Positions 12,330 to 23,367 of a stretch of DNA of 64,000 nt are shown one piece after another. Source of the stretch: Letharia columbiana (Eukaryota; Ascomycota; Lecanoromycetes; Lecanorales; Parmeliaceae). A model generated the notes under the pieces. The model was not told the DNA's origin. It worked only from the letters and a program-made list of their open reading frames with translations, and made no database searches. Each line of letters begins with the position of its first letter. Position 1 is the stretch's first letter. The position numbers and the translations under genes are program-made. The DNA lies in NCBI RefSeq assembly GCF_014066305.1, contig NW_023501105.1, positions 1-64,000 on the forward strand, written 5' to 3'.

Positions 12330-13400
12330 GTACTATACTTCCGTGCCAAGAGCTTAGACCTTTCGGTCTCACTTTGGGTGTTCTGGCAATAGGTTAGTCA
12401 AGTATCCTTACGTATAGATTGCAAAAACTCGCAGACTGACGCATATCTAAATAGCCATGACAAAACTCGGTGGTGTAGGAAGGCATCTCCTGGCGCTCGA
12501 AGCTACAGACCCTAAAGAAGTCGTGAATTGGGCCAAGCTCCTTATGGCTGTCGAATGGATCTATCTCGTGACGGTGACCTTGCCAAAACTCTCCATCTTG
12601 AGCATGTACCTCGGAATATTCACCCAAAATCGTATCGAAGGATTGTATATGTCCTAGCTGTTACTTTGATCAATAAGGCCTCACTATCGCTCGGATGTCA
12701 GCCACTGGCTTTTTTCTGGGATCTCATCATACCTGGCGGTCATTGCATCGACATCAACGCATTTTTCAGGTGGTTCAGTCTACCCAACATCCTCACGGAT
12801 GTAGCGATGCTCGTTCCACCTCAAGCACTCGTATGGACGCTCAAAGTCACAAGACACCAGAAAATAGGACTGACATTGACATTCTTGACTGGTTCTGTCG
12901 GATTGATAACCTCAATATTTTGCTTTGCGACCTTCTTTCGGAACGATGCTATAACTGATAGTACTTTCTCGTCTGTGGAACTCATGTCATGGACCATTAT
13001 CAAACCAGGCATCTACCTTATTGCAGCTTGCTTACCAGCGCTAGGTCCGCTCGCTCAACGCATCTTCAAAGACAGCCTTCTCACCCGTCTCAGCACGACG
13101 TGGATGCCTAAGTACGGTGACAGATTTTACGAGCGCAGCACGGTGAATATCAAGCTCGAGAAACACAGAAGCGTTAGGTCTGAAGTCCATCGCCCTCAGC
13201 AATGCTTTCATCGTCTAACCGATGGCAGGGAGAGCATTGGTAAAAGCAGTGGGGATGAGAGAAGTCTGGTGGACAATTACGGGAGCGCGAGGGACAATGT
13301 CAGTCAATTTGCTCGGAATGACTGCGGTTCCGATCTAAAGGCGCAGCACATTCGTGTTGAGAACGACATTGTGGTCACCACATCTGATTCTCTTGCTTGA
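12330..13400 (+). pseudogene. PTH11-like / fungal rhodopsin-domain membrane protein, broken
   Basis: The readable part starts with GLTLGVLAIA, then a 61-bp GTTAGT...AATAG intron (about 12393-12453), then MTKLGGVGRHLLALEATDPK, a hydrophobic helix (LMAVEWIYLVTVTLPKLSIL) and LGIFTQ. At about 12627-12630 an A-run is one base short, so the frame moves to YRRIVYVLAV. After a shortened helix come GCQPLAFFWD, PGGHCIDINAFFRW, LPNILTDVAMLV, GLTLTFLTGSVGLITSIFCF and KPGIYLIAACLPALGPL, which match the fungal rhodopsin-like domain, followed by a hydrophilic tail. The family comprises seven-helix plasma-membrane proteins of the PTH11 type. The 5' exon is degenerate and one helix has lost residues. With its neighbours it belongs to a stretch of decayed genes. 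Confidence 0.72.
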
Positions 13401-13539
13401 AGACGCCAAGAAATCAAGAGGAAGATTTGATTTCTAGGTCGCTTTGGATGGACTGTCACACACAAGACTACGCCCAAATATCACATGATTTGTACAGCCC
13501 AGGACAAATAGGCAACATCATTACGAGGATCTGGTCTGG

Positions 13540-13880
13540 CAGCAAAGAGTGGCTGACAGCCAATTGGGCTAGCTTTGTGACCTTACAGGCCTACAAACAC
13601 GGTTCTAAGATGGGGAGTGCACAGCTCGCTGAGAACGACACTTGTACTTTTAGCTAACTCGTCGTTTGAGCCCCAGATGTGTGCCGTGGGTACTTGGATT
13701 AGCTCTCCCTCTGTTACCCCTCTTTTCCATATTGCACCTTGTGGCCGCAGGGCCGAAAGGTACCTCACCAGAGAGGAAAATGGCACACTTGAAAGGTGGA
13801 TCAGGGTTGGGTCCTTGCGGGAAATCATCCAGGCGAACATGGTATCAAGAGTTGGTCAACTCCCATTTCCTGTCCATTAA
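13540..13880 (-). pseudogene. FSH1-type serine hydrolase, C-terminal remnant
   Basis: In one minus frame the sequence reads PPFKCAIFLSGEVPFGPAA. After a shift it reads IQVPTAHIWGSNDEL followed by VLSELCTPHLRTVFV, the usual C-terminal half of FSH1/LovG/CtnB-like alpha/beta hydrolases (catalytic Asp in the GSNDEL strand). A stop then interrupts the segment that should hold the catalytic His. The N-terminal half with the nucleophilic Ser is missing because PKS sequence lies there on the opposite strand. Such hydrolases release products from fungal polyketide synthases, which fits the adjacent PKS remnant. Confidence 0.7.
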
Positions 13881-13904
13881 AGTGTCTGCTCAACGCCAAC
13901 TAAG

Positions 13905-14749
13905 ATGCTTTGTTCGCAGATATGTCGTACGAAGACTGGAGAGCAGGTACTGACTCAAAGATGCATTGTTCATGGAACCTTCACATGCTCCTGCCAAAGA
14001 ACATATACCTTTTCATCCTGCTTTCCTCGATATGTGGCATAGCAGGACAGGGAGGACAAGCCGACTACGCAGCCGGAACACATACAAAGACACCCTCGCA
14101 CACTACCGCATCGCACAAAGGGGAAAAGCAGTCTCTATAGATCTCCGCGTCATGGTTTCCGAGGGTTTCCTGAGTGAGAACAAATTCCCTCTACAACGTA
14201 TGCTGGACTCAGGTCCCCACGTTCCACTGAAACAAACCGAACCTTTCGCCCTTCCCGACTATCTTTGCGACCCAGAACTAGACACCCTGACGACGCAAAC
14301 GTGCCAAACCGTGTGGGTATCGAGACCCCTGCGAGCCTGCGCGCAAAAGGGGTTGAAGAGGCGCTTTGGATGCGCACACCTTTACTTCGCCATATGTATC
14401 AGGTCAATAGCGATCAGAAGCTCTCGGTGGGAAACTCCAAAGACTTCATCGATTATAGAGGTCTGTTTGCAAGCGCCGGCTCTCTTTCTAAGGCCGGTTC
14501 CATCGTTCTGCAGGCTCTGATCAAGAGATTGTCACAAAGTCTTTCGACGTCAAAAGAAGGAATCGACACGAACAAGTCACTACACTCATATGGGTGGATT
14601 CGTTGTTAGCGATCGAGCTGAAGACATGGATCGCAGAGGGGTTTGCGGCGGAAATACCTATTTTTGAGATTTTGGGGAGAGCGACGGCCGCAGCAATGGG
14701 GATGACAACTGCAAGGAATAGTCGGTTGATGCAGGGGGTCAGTATATAG
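13905..14749 (+). pseudogene. highly reducing PKS, 3' remnant (KR-ACP)
   Basis: Only the C-terminal end remains. The KR reads DALFADMSYEDWRAG and ILLSSICGIAGQGGQADYAAG (catalytic Ser and Tyr kept). The post-KR linker reads YKDTLAHYRIAQ, VMVSEGFLSENKF and ETPASLRAKGVEEALWM. The ACP reads TNKSLHSYG then VDSLLAIELKTWIAEGF, with a stop at 14747-14749. Single-base deletions break the frame near 14078, near 14313 and at the G-run 14592-14594, immediately before the phosphopantetheine site DSL. Ketosynthase, acyltransferase, dehydratase and enoylreductase coding is absent upstream, so this is a truncated as well as frameshifted copy. The order and wording match fungal HR-PKS. Confidence 0.85.
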
Positions 14750-15542
14750 TTGCCTACTGGGAGCGCAATATCGGCCCAACGGACTTCTTCTTGCACCTAC
14801 ACGTACTGCAAGTTAAATTTGGAATGAGAATGTGGGTTCAATGGCAGGAGGCTGTGCGGCTATTTTTGGTGCGATGATGCGTCACAATGTGTATCGAATG
14901 GATGATCAAATATATTTTCGGTATCAGCAATGTACAAAATACATGTATAGTACATGGTGGTCTTGAAGGACCAGCTGCCTCGGCCTTCTTTTCAAATGGA
15001 CCGGCTAAGGCCAATTCCGACCTCGGTTGCCTCATGTGACTGCCCGCAAAAGGGGGCGGCCGCTCGGCGCTAAGATTAAAGGCAAAAGATCTTCTTCGAC
15101 TGGGCCCCACGCTGCTGCACTTGATCATGGTATTGGCCATTAAATTGCCGAATGCTTCACTCTTGACTAGGTACCGCATATGTGTCTTAGTACTTGAGAT
15201 AAGCGAGACAAAACGATTGGGTATTCTCAAGTCAACTTTGACAGATGAGGCAGCTGCATGATGCTGTCGTTGCCACATTCCAGGAATCAAAATAACCCCA
15301 AGCCACCACGCCTGCACGTGTTGAGAGCTCACTGTGAAAGAGTGGCTCTCTTGTCCGAGCCTGGACCGTTGCGCTTGCGCAGGAGGTGGCATACTGCTCA
15401 TTTTCTCTCTTACGCCGCCTCTACCGAAGAGCCTTAAATGCCTAATTGAATTAAGCAATACCTCCCCTTAAAAGTCCGAAGTATACCTTCATTCTCACGA
15501 CCGCCTTTCTTCTTCAATTTCTCAATATCCTACACATACAGG
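14750..15542. other. intergenic, phospholipase promoter region
   Basis: No supported gene. The last 100 bp before 15543 are pyrimidine-rich on the plus strand, as is common just upstream of highly expressed fungal genes. Confidence 0.4.
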
Positions 15543-17198
15543 ATGCGTCTCTTACCTTCCCTTATTCTCGCCTTTGGCATTTCTTCCTCCGTACAAGCAG
15601 CGCTATCTGGATATGCTCCTGTTCCAGCAACCTGTCCCAGTACCCCCTTGGTTCGCACTGCAACAGGCATCTCCGCCTCTGAGTCATCATACATTTCATC
15701 TCGCGCCCCAGTTGCGTCCGCAGCGCTTGGTGCATGGCTCACAAAGGTGAACTCGGCGTTCTGCACAGCAAATCTGCCAGCAGTAGCCCTCACCACCAGC
15801 GGAGGTGGACTGCGCTCTCTCCTCACGGGTGCCGGCGTTATCCAAGCTTTGGACTCACGGGATAGTAATGCTGGCACAAGTGGTCTCTACCAGGGGCTTA
15901 CCTACCAGGCCGGTCTTTCCGGGGGAGGGTGGCTCCTGTCATCTTTCGCTGGTAACAATTACCCTACCATCTCAAACCTAGAAACTACCCTTTGGACGAC
16001 TGCGTTTGCCGACAGCCTTCTCGTGCCAGAGAACTTGGAGGCTGGAGGTGCTTATGCTCAGACCTCAGCCGACGTTGTTGCCAAGAACGCAGCTGGCTAC
16101 CCGCCTACTATTGTCGATGTGTACGGAAGACTCTTGGCATACCAACTTCTGAAGGGTACCGATGGGGGCGTTGCCATTGAACTGTCGTCCATCACTGGCT
16201 TCTCCAACTTTACCGACCACAATGTGCCATTCCCAATCATCACCAGCTTGAATGTCGAGACAGCCACTGGAGTCTGCACTCCTCCAAACAACACAGTCAT
16301 CTTCGAGTTCTCGCCATACGAGTTTGGAAGCTTCGATTCCGGCATCAACGCTTTTACGCAGACGAAGTATCTCGGAACATCCCTCTCGAATGGTTCTCCC
16401 ACCAATACAACCTGCGAGACCAACTACGACAACCTTGGTACTATACCTTCCTCTTGTCCCACCCCGAACAAATAGCTAACGTTCCCAGGATACATTCTCG
16501 GCACCTCCTCCGACATCTTCAACGAACTCTGCACCACATTCCCCCTTGTCGCCGACGTCCCCGGCATCCTCGCCAACATTTCCGCCATCGTAGCACAGAC
16601 CCACGACCTGACATTTATGGATGAATACGCGACCTACCCCAACCCCTTTTATAAGTACACCCACTCCACCCTCGTGCAGGCCCAACCCGAACTTACCCTC
16701 GTCGACGGCGGCGAATCCCACCAAAACAACCCCCTCTTCCCCCTCCTCGAGCCCGCCCGCAGCGTCGGCGTCATCCTGGTAAACGACAACTCCGCGGACA
16801 CCAGCGGCAATTTCCCGGACGGTAGCGAACTCTACCAAACGTACACGCAAGCGCAACTCGCGGGCCTGACCAAGATGCCCGTCATACCGCCCGCGGCAAC
16901 GTTCCTCGGCGAAGGCTTGAACCAAAAGCCCACGTTCTTCGGATGCAACGACGCGAGCAAGATCACAATTGTGTATCTGCCGAACTACAATTACACCTTC
17001 CCCAGCGGCGAAAGTACGGCGAAGCTGGAGTATTCTCCTTCCGAGACGAGTGGCATGATTGCGAACGGAGGCGAGGTGGCGACGATGGGGGGAAACGCGA
17101 CGTTTCCTACGTGCTTGGCTTGTGCGATTGTGAAGAAGACGGGAGATGCGCTGCCGGCTGCTTGTACGAGCTGCTTCAGTACGTTTTGCTATAATTGA
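15543..17198 (+). CDS. secreted phospholipase B / lysophospholipase
   Basis: Exons 15543-16437 and 16489-17198 flank a 51-bp intron (branch GCTAAC) and give 534 residues. A signal peptide (MRLLPSLILAFGISSSVQA) precedes the catalytic domain of the fungal PLB / cytosolic PLA2 superfamily. The oxyanion/Arg segment is SGGGLRSLLTGAG, the nucleophile is GLSGGGW, and the catalytic Asp is in LVDGGESHQNNPLFPLL. Several N-x-S/T glycosylation sites and paired Cys near the C-terminus (CLACAIVKKTGD..CTSC) fit a secreted glycoprotein. It should deacylate phospholipids and lysophospholipids outside the cell or in the wall. It is slightly shorter than many PLBs and has no evident GPI tail. The gene is intact. 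Confidence 0.93.
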
Positions 17199-17791
17199 TA
17201 ATGTCGCGATCTGTTGTTTCGAGTAGATAATTGAAGAGACATGTCTTGATTTTAGTCCACAACAAAGATCCGTGCTGGTTTTTGTGACTCCATTTGACCA
17301 GATTGCCGTGGCTCGTTCACCTACAAGTGCACTAAATGTGGGCGAGAGAGATGCCAATACGGCTGACTTGCCCGGAGGTTTTGTGCGCGGTCTTGCTCAG
17401 AGTTCCAACGCAGACTGGGAGCAGCGAGCGAGACGTTGATCAAATCCTACGGGTCTAAGGCAAGATGAGGCAAGTTAAGCGAGGTGTGCAACGGTCAGGG
17501 ACTGCTAAGCCCGATGGGGTGTTGCAGATGTGACTAGGGGAAGCTAAGCAGAGAAAGACCCGCCGACTAGAGACAGGTTACAGCGGTCCAGCCGTTAGCG
17601 CACAGGGGGAATAGTACGGCATACCTACCTCATCGGAAGAGGCCACTGGTCATAGGGATTGAAATGGAGGATTCGAATGACCTCCACGATGTCTTTGAAT
17701 TTGCTTTGGGTGTACGACTAACAACGGCTCTTAGGTCCAGGAGACAATCGGCTCTCCGGTCCAGAAAATAGTCCATGAAAAGACGAGATTC
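17199..17791. other. intergenic between convergent genes
   Basis: Contains the 3' ends of the phospholipase gene and of the EI24-type gene. No gene, repeat or RNA seen. Confidence 0.4.
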
Positions 17792-18750
17792 TCAAGGCTC
17801 ATTATCCGCATATCGCTCGCTTCTTTCATCTTCTGGTATTACCTCCAAAGCTCGTCTCTTCCGTTCGAGCTTTGCGACCCACAATGCAGACCCTGCAGCT
17901 GTCGTGAGGAGAAACAGCATACTCAATACAGGCACCAGCTGTAGCAGCAATGCCATAGTCCCGAACCACGTGTACCGCAGCCGTCTCTTCCTGATGAATG
18001 CGTCTTTCTCTTTCTTTGTGAAATCCAGCAACTTGAAGTACCTCCAGTGTTGCAGCGGCCCCGCGCGATACCCAGTCATGATCAGGAACATGGGCGTCCC
18101 CGCCACCGGGATCAAATTGAGAGGTAGGAAGATGATGAATTCGGCGATCTGCCGGAAGGAGAAGGGCGAGTAGATAGCGGACGTCGTGGGTTTGCCGAGC
18201 TGCTTGACAGGGTCTGAGCCATCGGGGTCGAGGACGCGAGAAGACGCGATCAGGTCCGTGTAGCCTTGTTTGATGAGGACGGCGTCGAAGACGTCGACGA
18301 GGGTTTCGTCGACGAAGAAGGCTTCGAAGAGAAGGGACACGATGGCGGCCCCCTCACCCAGAACGAGGAACGTGGCATTCAGCCATGCCAGATGGCCGTG
18401 GAAGACTGCTAGGAGAGCGACCTGGGTCTGGATCAGCACATGTCCCCTCAATCGTGGTGATTGGACGGGTACCTGGGGGAGATATGTCCATAGGAAAAGG
18501 TTGGTGAGAACGAAGAGTGACAGGAGAGCGCTTGGGAGGAGCCGGGCGCGAAGGAGCGGCCACAGGAACGGATGGGCGCAGAAGTAATAGATGCCCTGTA
18601 GCTAGCATGTCAGCAGTGTCAACAGATCGGCTGAGGTTACGTAGTATTTATTCTTGCCTTGAAAGGATAGAGCCACGAGGCGTTAGACACAGCCCTGGCC
18701 GGCGCAGTGATGACACGCAGCGTGGAGCTGCGCTTCGAGGATTCGGTCAT
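17792..18750 (-). CDS. EI24-domain membrane protein (RRT8/LDS-like)
   Basis: Exon 1 (18658-18750) and exon 2 (17792-18595) give 298 residues. The intron has a GC donor (GCAAGA) and a CTACAG acceptor. The joined text SWLYPFK-GIYYFCAHPFLW matches this family across the junction. Several hydrophobic helices are visible (LLPSALLSLFVLTNLFLWTY, NATFLVLGEGAAIVSLLFEA, IAEFIIFLPLNLIPVAGTP, FGTMALLLQLVPVLSMLFL), with a charged C-terminal tail. Yeast relatives (RRT8, LDS1, LDS2) localise to lipid droplets and the outer spore wall. The exact role here is not known. Confidence 0.85.
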
Positions 18751-18894
18751 GGCCGAGCTGAGGTCATGGTTACTGCATCCCGCAAAGACTTTGCAGCGAT
18801 AATGTCTGCGATTCCGGTAAAAAGATATTCACCTTTCGTGAGTAATTAATGATCAACACAGCCTGGTGCCTGGCGCCAGTGCCAAGAGTTCTTA

Positions 18895-18908
18895 TCTTAT
18901 CTATAAAG
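18895..18908 (+). promoter_or_regulatory. TATA-like element
   Basis: A TCTATAAAG sequence lies about 85-90 bp upstream of the ATG at 18993. It may drive the small possible gene there. Confidence 0.3.
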
Positions 18909-18992
18909 CCGCGCAATCTAGCTGAAAGCGTCTACCTTGATCCATCCATCCATCCCCAGGACACTGTTCGACTGCCATTGCGGCCTATCATC

Positions 18993-19312
18993 ATGGATCT
19001 TCCCCTGGAAAAAAGTAGAGCGGAGTCCTACACAAGCCCAGATGAACAAAGAACTTCACCGGCCTACACTAGAGCTCTCAAAGACGCTTCTCCAACCGCT
19101 GTCCAGAACCTGGCTTCGAGCACAAGCTCGCCATATGGCCCGTGGAGCATGTCGTGAATGTTGATTCTGAAGCTTCTGTTGAAGACCAGAGTATGCAAAG
19201 AGAGCCTAGAACTCAAGAATTGTCCAACCCGATGGTCTGGGCGTTTACAGCAGAGCCAACTTCGGCTCCGAGGCAGACCACTCATGGGCCAGACATAGTT
19301 CTTCTTACCTAG
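18993..19312 (+). pseudogene. possible small frameshifted gene
   Basis: An ATG (MDLPLEKSRAESYTSPDEQ) opens a 54-residue frame ending near 19157. In the +1 frame a longer coding-like text overlaps and continues (HKLAIWPVEHVVNVDSEA, then VEDQSMQREPRTQELSNPM) to a stop at about 19310. No domain is recognised. It could be one hydrophilic protein with a frameshift near 19130, or chance. Low certainty. Confidence 0.2.
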
Positions 19313-19644
19313 CAGGAGGAGACTGGATCAGACTCCCGTTGACTATGTTGCAGCACTCCTCATTTGGAAGAAGCCTTGCAGTGACAGATGAGCCGAGGGA
19401 GGTGTCTGAAACCGTTATTGATGAACAGCCAACCAGATTTTGAGAGCCAATTTCAGTCTTTTCATTATCTACAGCACTTGGAAAATGATGGAGAGGGTCT
19501 ATGTACGACCGGTACCGAATAGTTTTAAAGATGCTTGGGTCAATAGAGTCAGTGCGCGAATTTCAATGGCCTTGCTCCTCAAAAGCGTCTCATCCATGCG
19601 AAACTAATATTGTCTCACCACAGTGGTTTGGGCGAATCTCGACT

Positions 19645-20682
19645 TCAGTCCTTGCCAGAGAGTCCAAAGATTGCCTCGAAATCATTTCCGTCTTCAATCG
19701 TCGCCTGGAACTGCCGCTTGTAGGAGTCCGGAGGTGGACGCATCATATTTGACGGCAGTTCGCGGTCCCCATCTTCCCGACTCAGGTCATTCAAGGAATG
19801 ACCCAAGCTCTGTATATCCCACGGTAGCGTCTCGGAAGCTTGCTCTGGTGTCTTAGGGACCAGCCACTCGTCGAACACATCCTGCAATCCTGGCGAGGTC
19901 GTTGTTGGTGACTCTTCAGGCTGCTGTTGCACTCTTCTGGAATCCCACGCATTTGCGATAGTCTCGTAGTCGATCTCCAAGGGAATCGTCTGCAGAGGGG
20001 TTAACAAATCTTCGACAAAGTCCAACGTGCGCCTACTTGTGATTGGATCACCAGGACTCAAATCGGAGATTCCCTCGTCCATCATGGTGTACTCCTCCAG
20101 TGCCGCTCCATCGGATTCCCCAACTGCTTGTTGCTCCTTAGAAAGATCTGCTAGAGCCACTAATCTCTGCGCATTATTCCTCACTTCTGGAGCCGCTACT
20201 TTGAGAGTGATGATCAAAGTGCGCTGTTCTATTGGTTTCTCTTGGACGTCTTTCTCATCACCGCCCGCAACAGAACTTTGTAAATTCCCATCCTGCTCCC
20301 GCGCTGCCTCTCCGTCGTCCAAAATCTCGGGTCCGAACGTCTCTTGGCCTCGCATTGCCGGTACTCCGTTGACGACGTTAGGTTGCAAGGATGTAACACG
20401 CCGAGAGCTCGCATAACCACGATGTCGAGTCTCTGGAGCTGGGTGAGGATTGAAGAACTGCACGTTATCATAGTGCTGGTGCACTGTTGTCGCGTTGCAG
20501 CCTGGGAAGGGACAGTCGATAGGAATTCTGTGATCACGGGAAGACAAGCCCAACGAGCTTGAGCGACGTGTTTCTCGACTTGATAGCTCCTCGCGAGTGC
20601 GGATCGGCTGTGGTCGGGTCATAGGGCTCCTCGAACGAGTGCGGTGCTCCATGCTGACGTTCTTCTTTCTTGATGGGGCCAT
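19645..20682 (-). CDS. hypothetical hydrophilic protein
   Basis: An uninterrupted frame of 345 residues. The N-terminus is Arg/Ser-rich (MAPSRKKNVSMEHRTRSRSP). It is followed by a single CPFPGCNATTVHQH segment that resembles half of a zinc-finger knuckle, and an acidic, probably disordered C-terminal half. There is no signal peptide and no membrane segment. I do not recognise the family. The N-terminal basic stretch could act in nuclear localisation, but that is a guess. Confidence 0.5.
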   Translation of the reverse strand: MAPSRKKNVSMEHRTRSRSPMTRPQPIRTREELSSRETRRSSSLGLSSRDHRIPIDCPFPGCNATTVHQHYDNVQFFNPHPAPETRHRGYASSRRVTSLQPNVVNGVPAMRGQETFGPEILDDGEAAREQDGNLQSSVAGGDEKDVQEKPIEQRTLIITLKVAAPEVRNNAQRLVALADLSKEQQAVGESDGAALEEYTMMDEGISDLSPGDPITSRRTLDFVEDLLTPLQTIPLEIDYETIANAWDSRRVQQQPEESPTTTSPGLQDVFDEWLVPKTPEQASETLPWDIQSLGHSLNDLSREDGDRELPSNMMRPPPDSYKRQFQATIEDGNDFEAIFGLSGKD

Positions 20683-21698
20683 AGCCCTTGTTCCTGAGTG
20701 CTATGCCGAGGATTGAAATGGTTGCAGACTGAGATTGACCTTTGGACAGAACCTTTGGAGTCGAACGGGGAACTGTATGCTCGAAGATCGAGGACGATGA
20801 AAGAAAACCCTTCGATGAGAGGAACCTGCAGACATAGACCCACGGATGTGCCAAAAGTACGATGTGTCGAGCAGAAGCGAGTGTCGAAGCTTCATGTTGC
20901 CCAGCATTGTGTCGGAGCGAGACAATGGCATTGTCCCAGCCTTCGATTTCGGTCACATTGCCAGCTCTTTGTGCGGTCTCATCGGACAAGCCACTGAACG
21001 CTCAAACGACTGATACCATGGACACAGCGGTTCTCTTACTGGTCTCTAAGAAATGGCGATCTGTCATTGTTAATCGCCGGACTCGCAAATGATACTCGGG
21101 CGTGGAGGCGAGATGGGAACAACGCAAACGGAGACATTGTACACGCTTCAGGAGATGAGTGGAGGTTGCGCATCAACCGCTACATCTCTCCCAGAAGAGA
21201 AATCATGAGCTAGAATCTCTGCTGTGAGCTTTGACTAACATCATCCCCTTAGTACAAGCTAATGCTACCAATAGAAAAGGTTGATGTCATCTTCGTACCA
21301 GGAGGCCCAACCTTCTAGTTATTATTCTGTCATGTTTCAGCCTCCTTAGGTGCAGAGTTGCCCAATGAATGCGAACTTCAATGCTGCTATTTCAGTACCC
21401 TTTGACTTTTATGAGCACAGTCCGAAATTAGAGACCTCATGTCAGCTGAGCTTTAAGGTGCTCCTGGGTCTGGGAAGCACTTTAGACCGGGGCACCTTTT
21501 TCGCTCCATCATGGCGGGATGCCTCGGAGCACCAGTAAGACACTACTCGGAACTAACGGCCAGTGATTTACATGGCTGCCACCTACATCAAGGATCAATT
21601 TTGACAAGATGTCTTCTGCTCTTCTTTGTTCAAGTCCTCGCGAAAGTCTTTCACATTTCGATGTCACAGGCTTCATGACCGTTTCTTTGTTTATCTCC
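20683..21698. other. intergenic
   Basis: No supported gene. Short frames on both strands lack family features. Confidence 0.35.
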
Positions 21699-21710
21699 CC
21701 TTATAAAGAA
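21699..21710 (+). promoter_or_regulatory. TATA-like element
   Basis: CTTATAAAGAAAG lies about 235 bp upstream of the ATG of the second Ser/Thr-rich gene and may be its core promoter. Confidence 0.35.
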
Positions 21711-21937
21711 AGCTCCATTGTTTCACATCCTACCACTACGCTGCAATGAAGCAGATAATACAATCGACTTTTTGCCTCCAGACCCATGTCGATTAGTCTT
21801 TGTTTCGGATTCCAGTTGATTTCATAGCATTGCGATCCCAGGCTCAATTCATGACTCGAAAATTTTCTCTACTTCTCCATCAAACCAAATCAAAGAACAG
21901 TACCTACACAAATATTTCACACAACGGAAACAGTGAT

Positions 21938-23367
21938 ATGGAAATCCTTCTCGCCGCTTTGCTTCTGCTTCCCAGCGCGCTCTCCCTACCTGCCTCTTCA
22001 CATACCAACACTAGCGCCACAGCTCCGTGTGTATCACATGTCCCCCAAAATGCCGTCGACGCCGACCTGGTGATCACAATATGGAATCAGACCAACTGTA
22101 AGGGATCAGCTGGCACATCGTACCCATTTGTCTATGACCGAAACTCCTATCAAGATTCGTTTTTCAAATCATATACCTTAAGTCGTACGTATTGTCTCCA
22201 TCTCTCTTCTCCCTCCTCACATTGCTTCTGAGTTCTTGCAACATGCCACGGGAGCGAAAATATAGCTTGTTACACATCGATCTTGAAAAATCTCGTAATT
22301 CGCTCTCTTATATCAAAGACGCAATGCTGACCCAAACCCTTCCAGGTGTTCTGCACTCCAACGAAAGGATCGACTTCAGTAGGCCTCCATCGCAAGGCGA
22401 GACTACCGGAGAATGTCAGCGACAGTGCGGAATCTACAACGGTACCATAACGCTAGCGAACGCAATGGACGTTTCTCGAAATGGCACTTGCTACGAGGCT
22501 CTGAGTGATGTTTCTTGCTTTAGGCTATCTACATTCGCTCTTACGAGCGCCAGTTCAGCGGCTGCAGCTACTGATAATTTTTCAAGCTCCTTCACGACGT
22601 CAACCAAGAAATCGCCCATCTCTAGCACTTCAAAACCCTCTCAGAATACCACAACCCATGGATCGCTTGTCTCTGGCACCGCAACAAGTCCGACGATCAC
22701 ATCGACCAGTAGGGTGTTTGTCACTGGCATTCCCAGAAGCTCTCACAATGGGACAGCTAATGGAATGCTTGTGTCTAGCACTCCAATGAACTCTGGGGCC
22801 ACACCGAGTACTTCAACGTCTCAAGTCAGCACTCCTGAAAGCTCGAGGACCAGTTTGGAGCTTAGCACTCCAGTAAGCTCTAAGACCACATCGAGTACTC
22901 CAATGTCGGAGGCCAGCGCTCCAGCAAGCTCCGGTGCCAGATCAGCCTCTTCCTCGTCGATGCTTAGCATTCCAACAAGCTTCGAGATCACGTCGGCTAC
23001 TCCTGCCTCCAGGCTTAACACTCCAGCAAGCTCTAGGACCGTTTCTCCTACTCCCACCTCCACTTCTATCACTCTAGCAAGCTCGGGTACTAGATCGAGT
23101 ACTTCAACGTCAGATGTTAACACTCCTGCAACATCCAGTACCACGTCGATGTCCATCCCACACGCACTCTTTTCCGTTGTATCAAGCGTTGCCTCTAGTA
23201 CCGCGTCGATCTCGATCCCACCAGCTCTCTTCTCCGTTGTATCAAGGATCACTGGCATCTCAATCGATACCACATCTACCCCAAAAGAACCAGCGAGTTC
23301 TAGTAATACGTCGACACCCGCCCCTTCCTTGACGACTCCTTCTCCGGCACCAACAACAACCTTTTAA
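21938..23367 (+). CDS. Ser/Thr-rich secreted protein with degenerate tandem repeats
   Basis: Exons 21938-22184 and 22346-23367 are separated by a 161-bp intron (GTACGT donor, CTGAC branch at 22327, CAG acceptor) and give 422 residues. The start at 21938 was chosen because it begins a clear signal peptide (MEILLAALLLLPSALSLPA). An N-terminal Cys-containing globular part of about 110 residues (CVSHVP, NQTNCKGSAGTSYPF, GECQRQCGIYNGT, NGTCYEALSDVSCF) precedes a long Ser/Thr/Pro tail of imperfect 12-16-residue repeats (TPxSSxTTSSTPxS-like). Two copies of SIPxALFSVVS lie near the C-terminus. It is likely a surface mannoprotein, adhesin-like or wall protein; no catalytic signature is seen. There is no GPI hydrophobic tail, because the frame ends PSPAPTTTF. 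Confidence 0.75.

Noticed and set aside
14521..15458. Minus-strand frames of 91 and 206 codons
   Set aside because: The first is antisense to the PKS carrier domain; the second lacks any domain and lies in the phospholipase promoter region.
16476..17357. 293-codon minus-strand frame
   Set aside because: Antisense of the intact phospholipase second exon, with Arg/Val-rich shadow composition.
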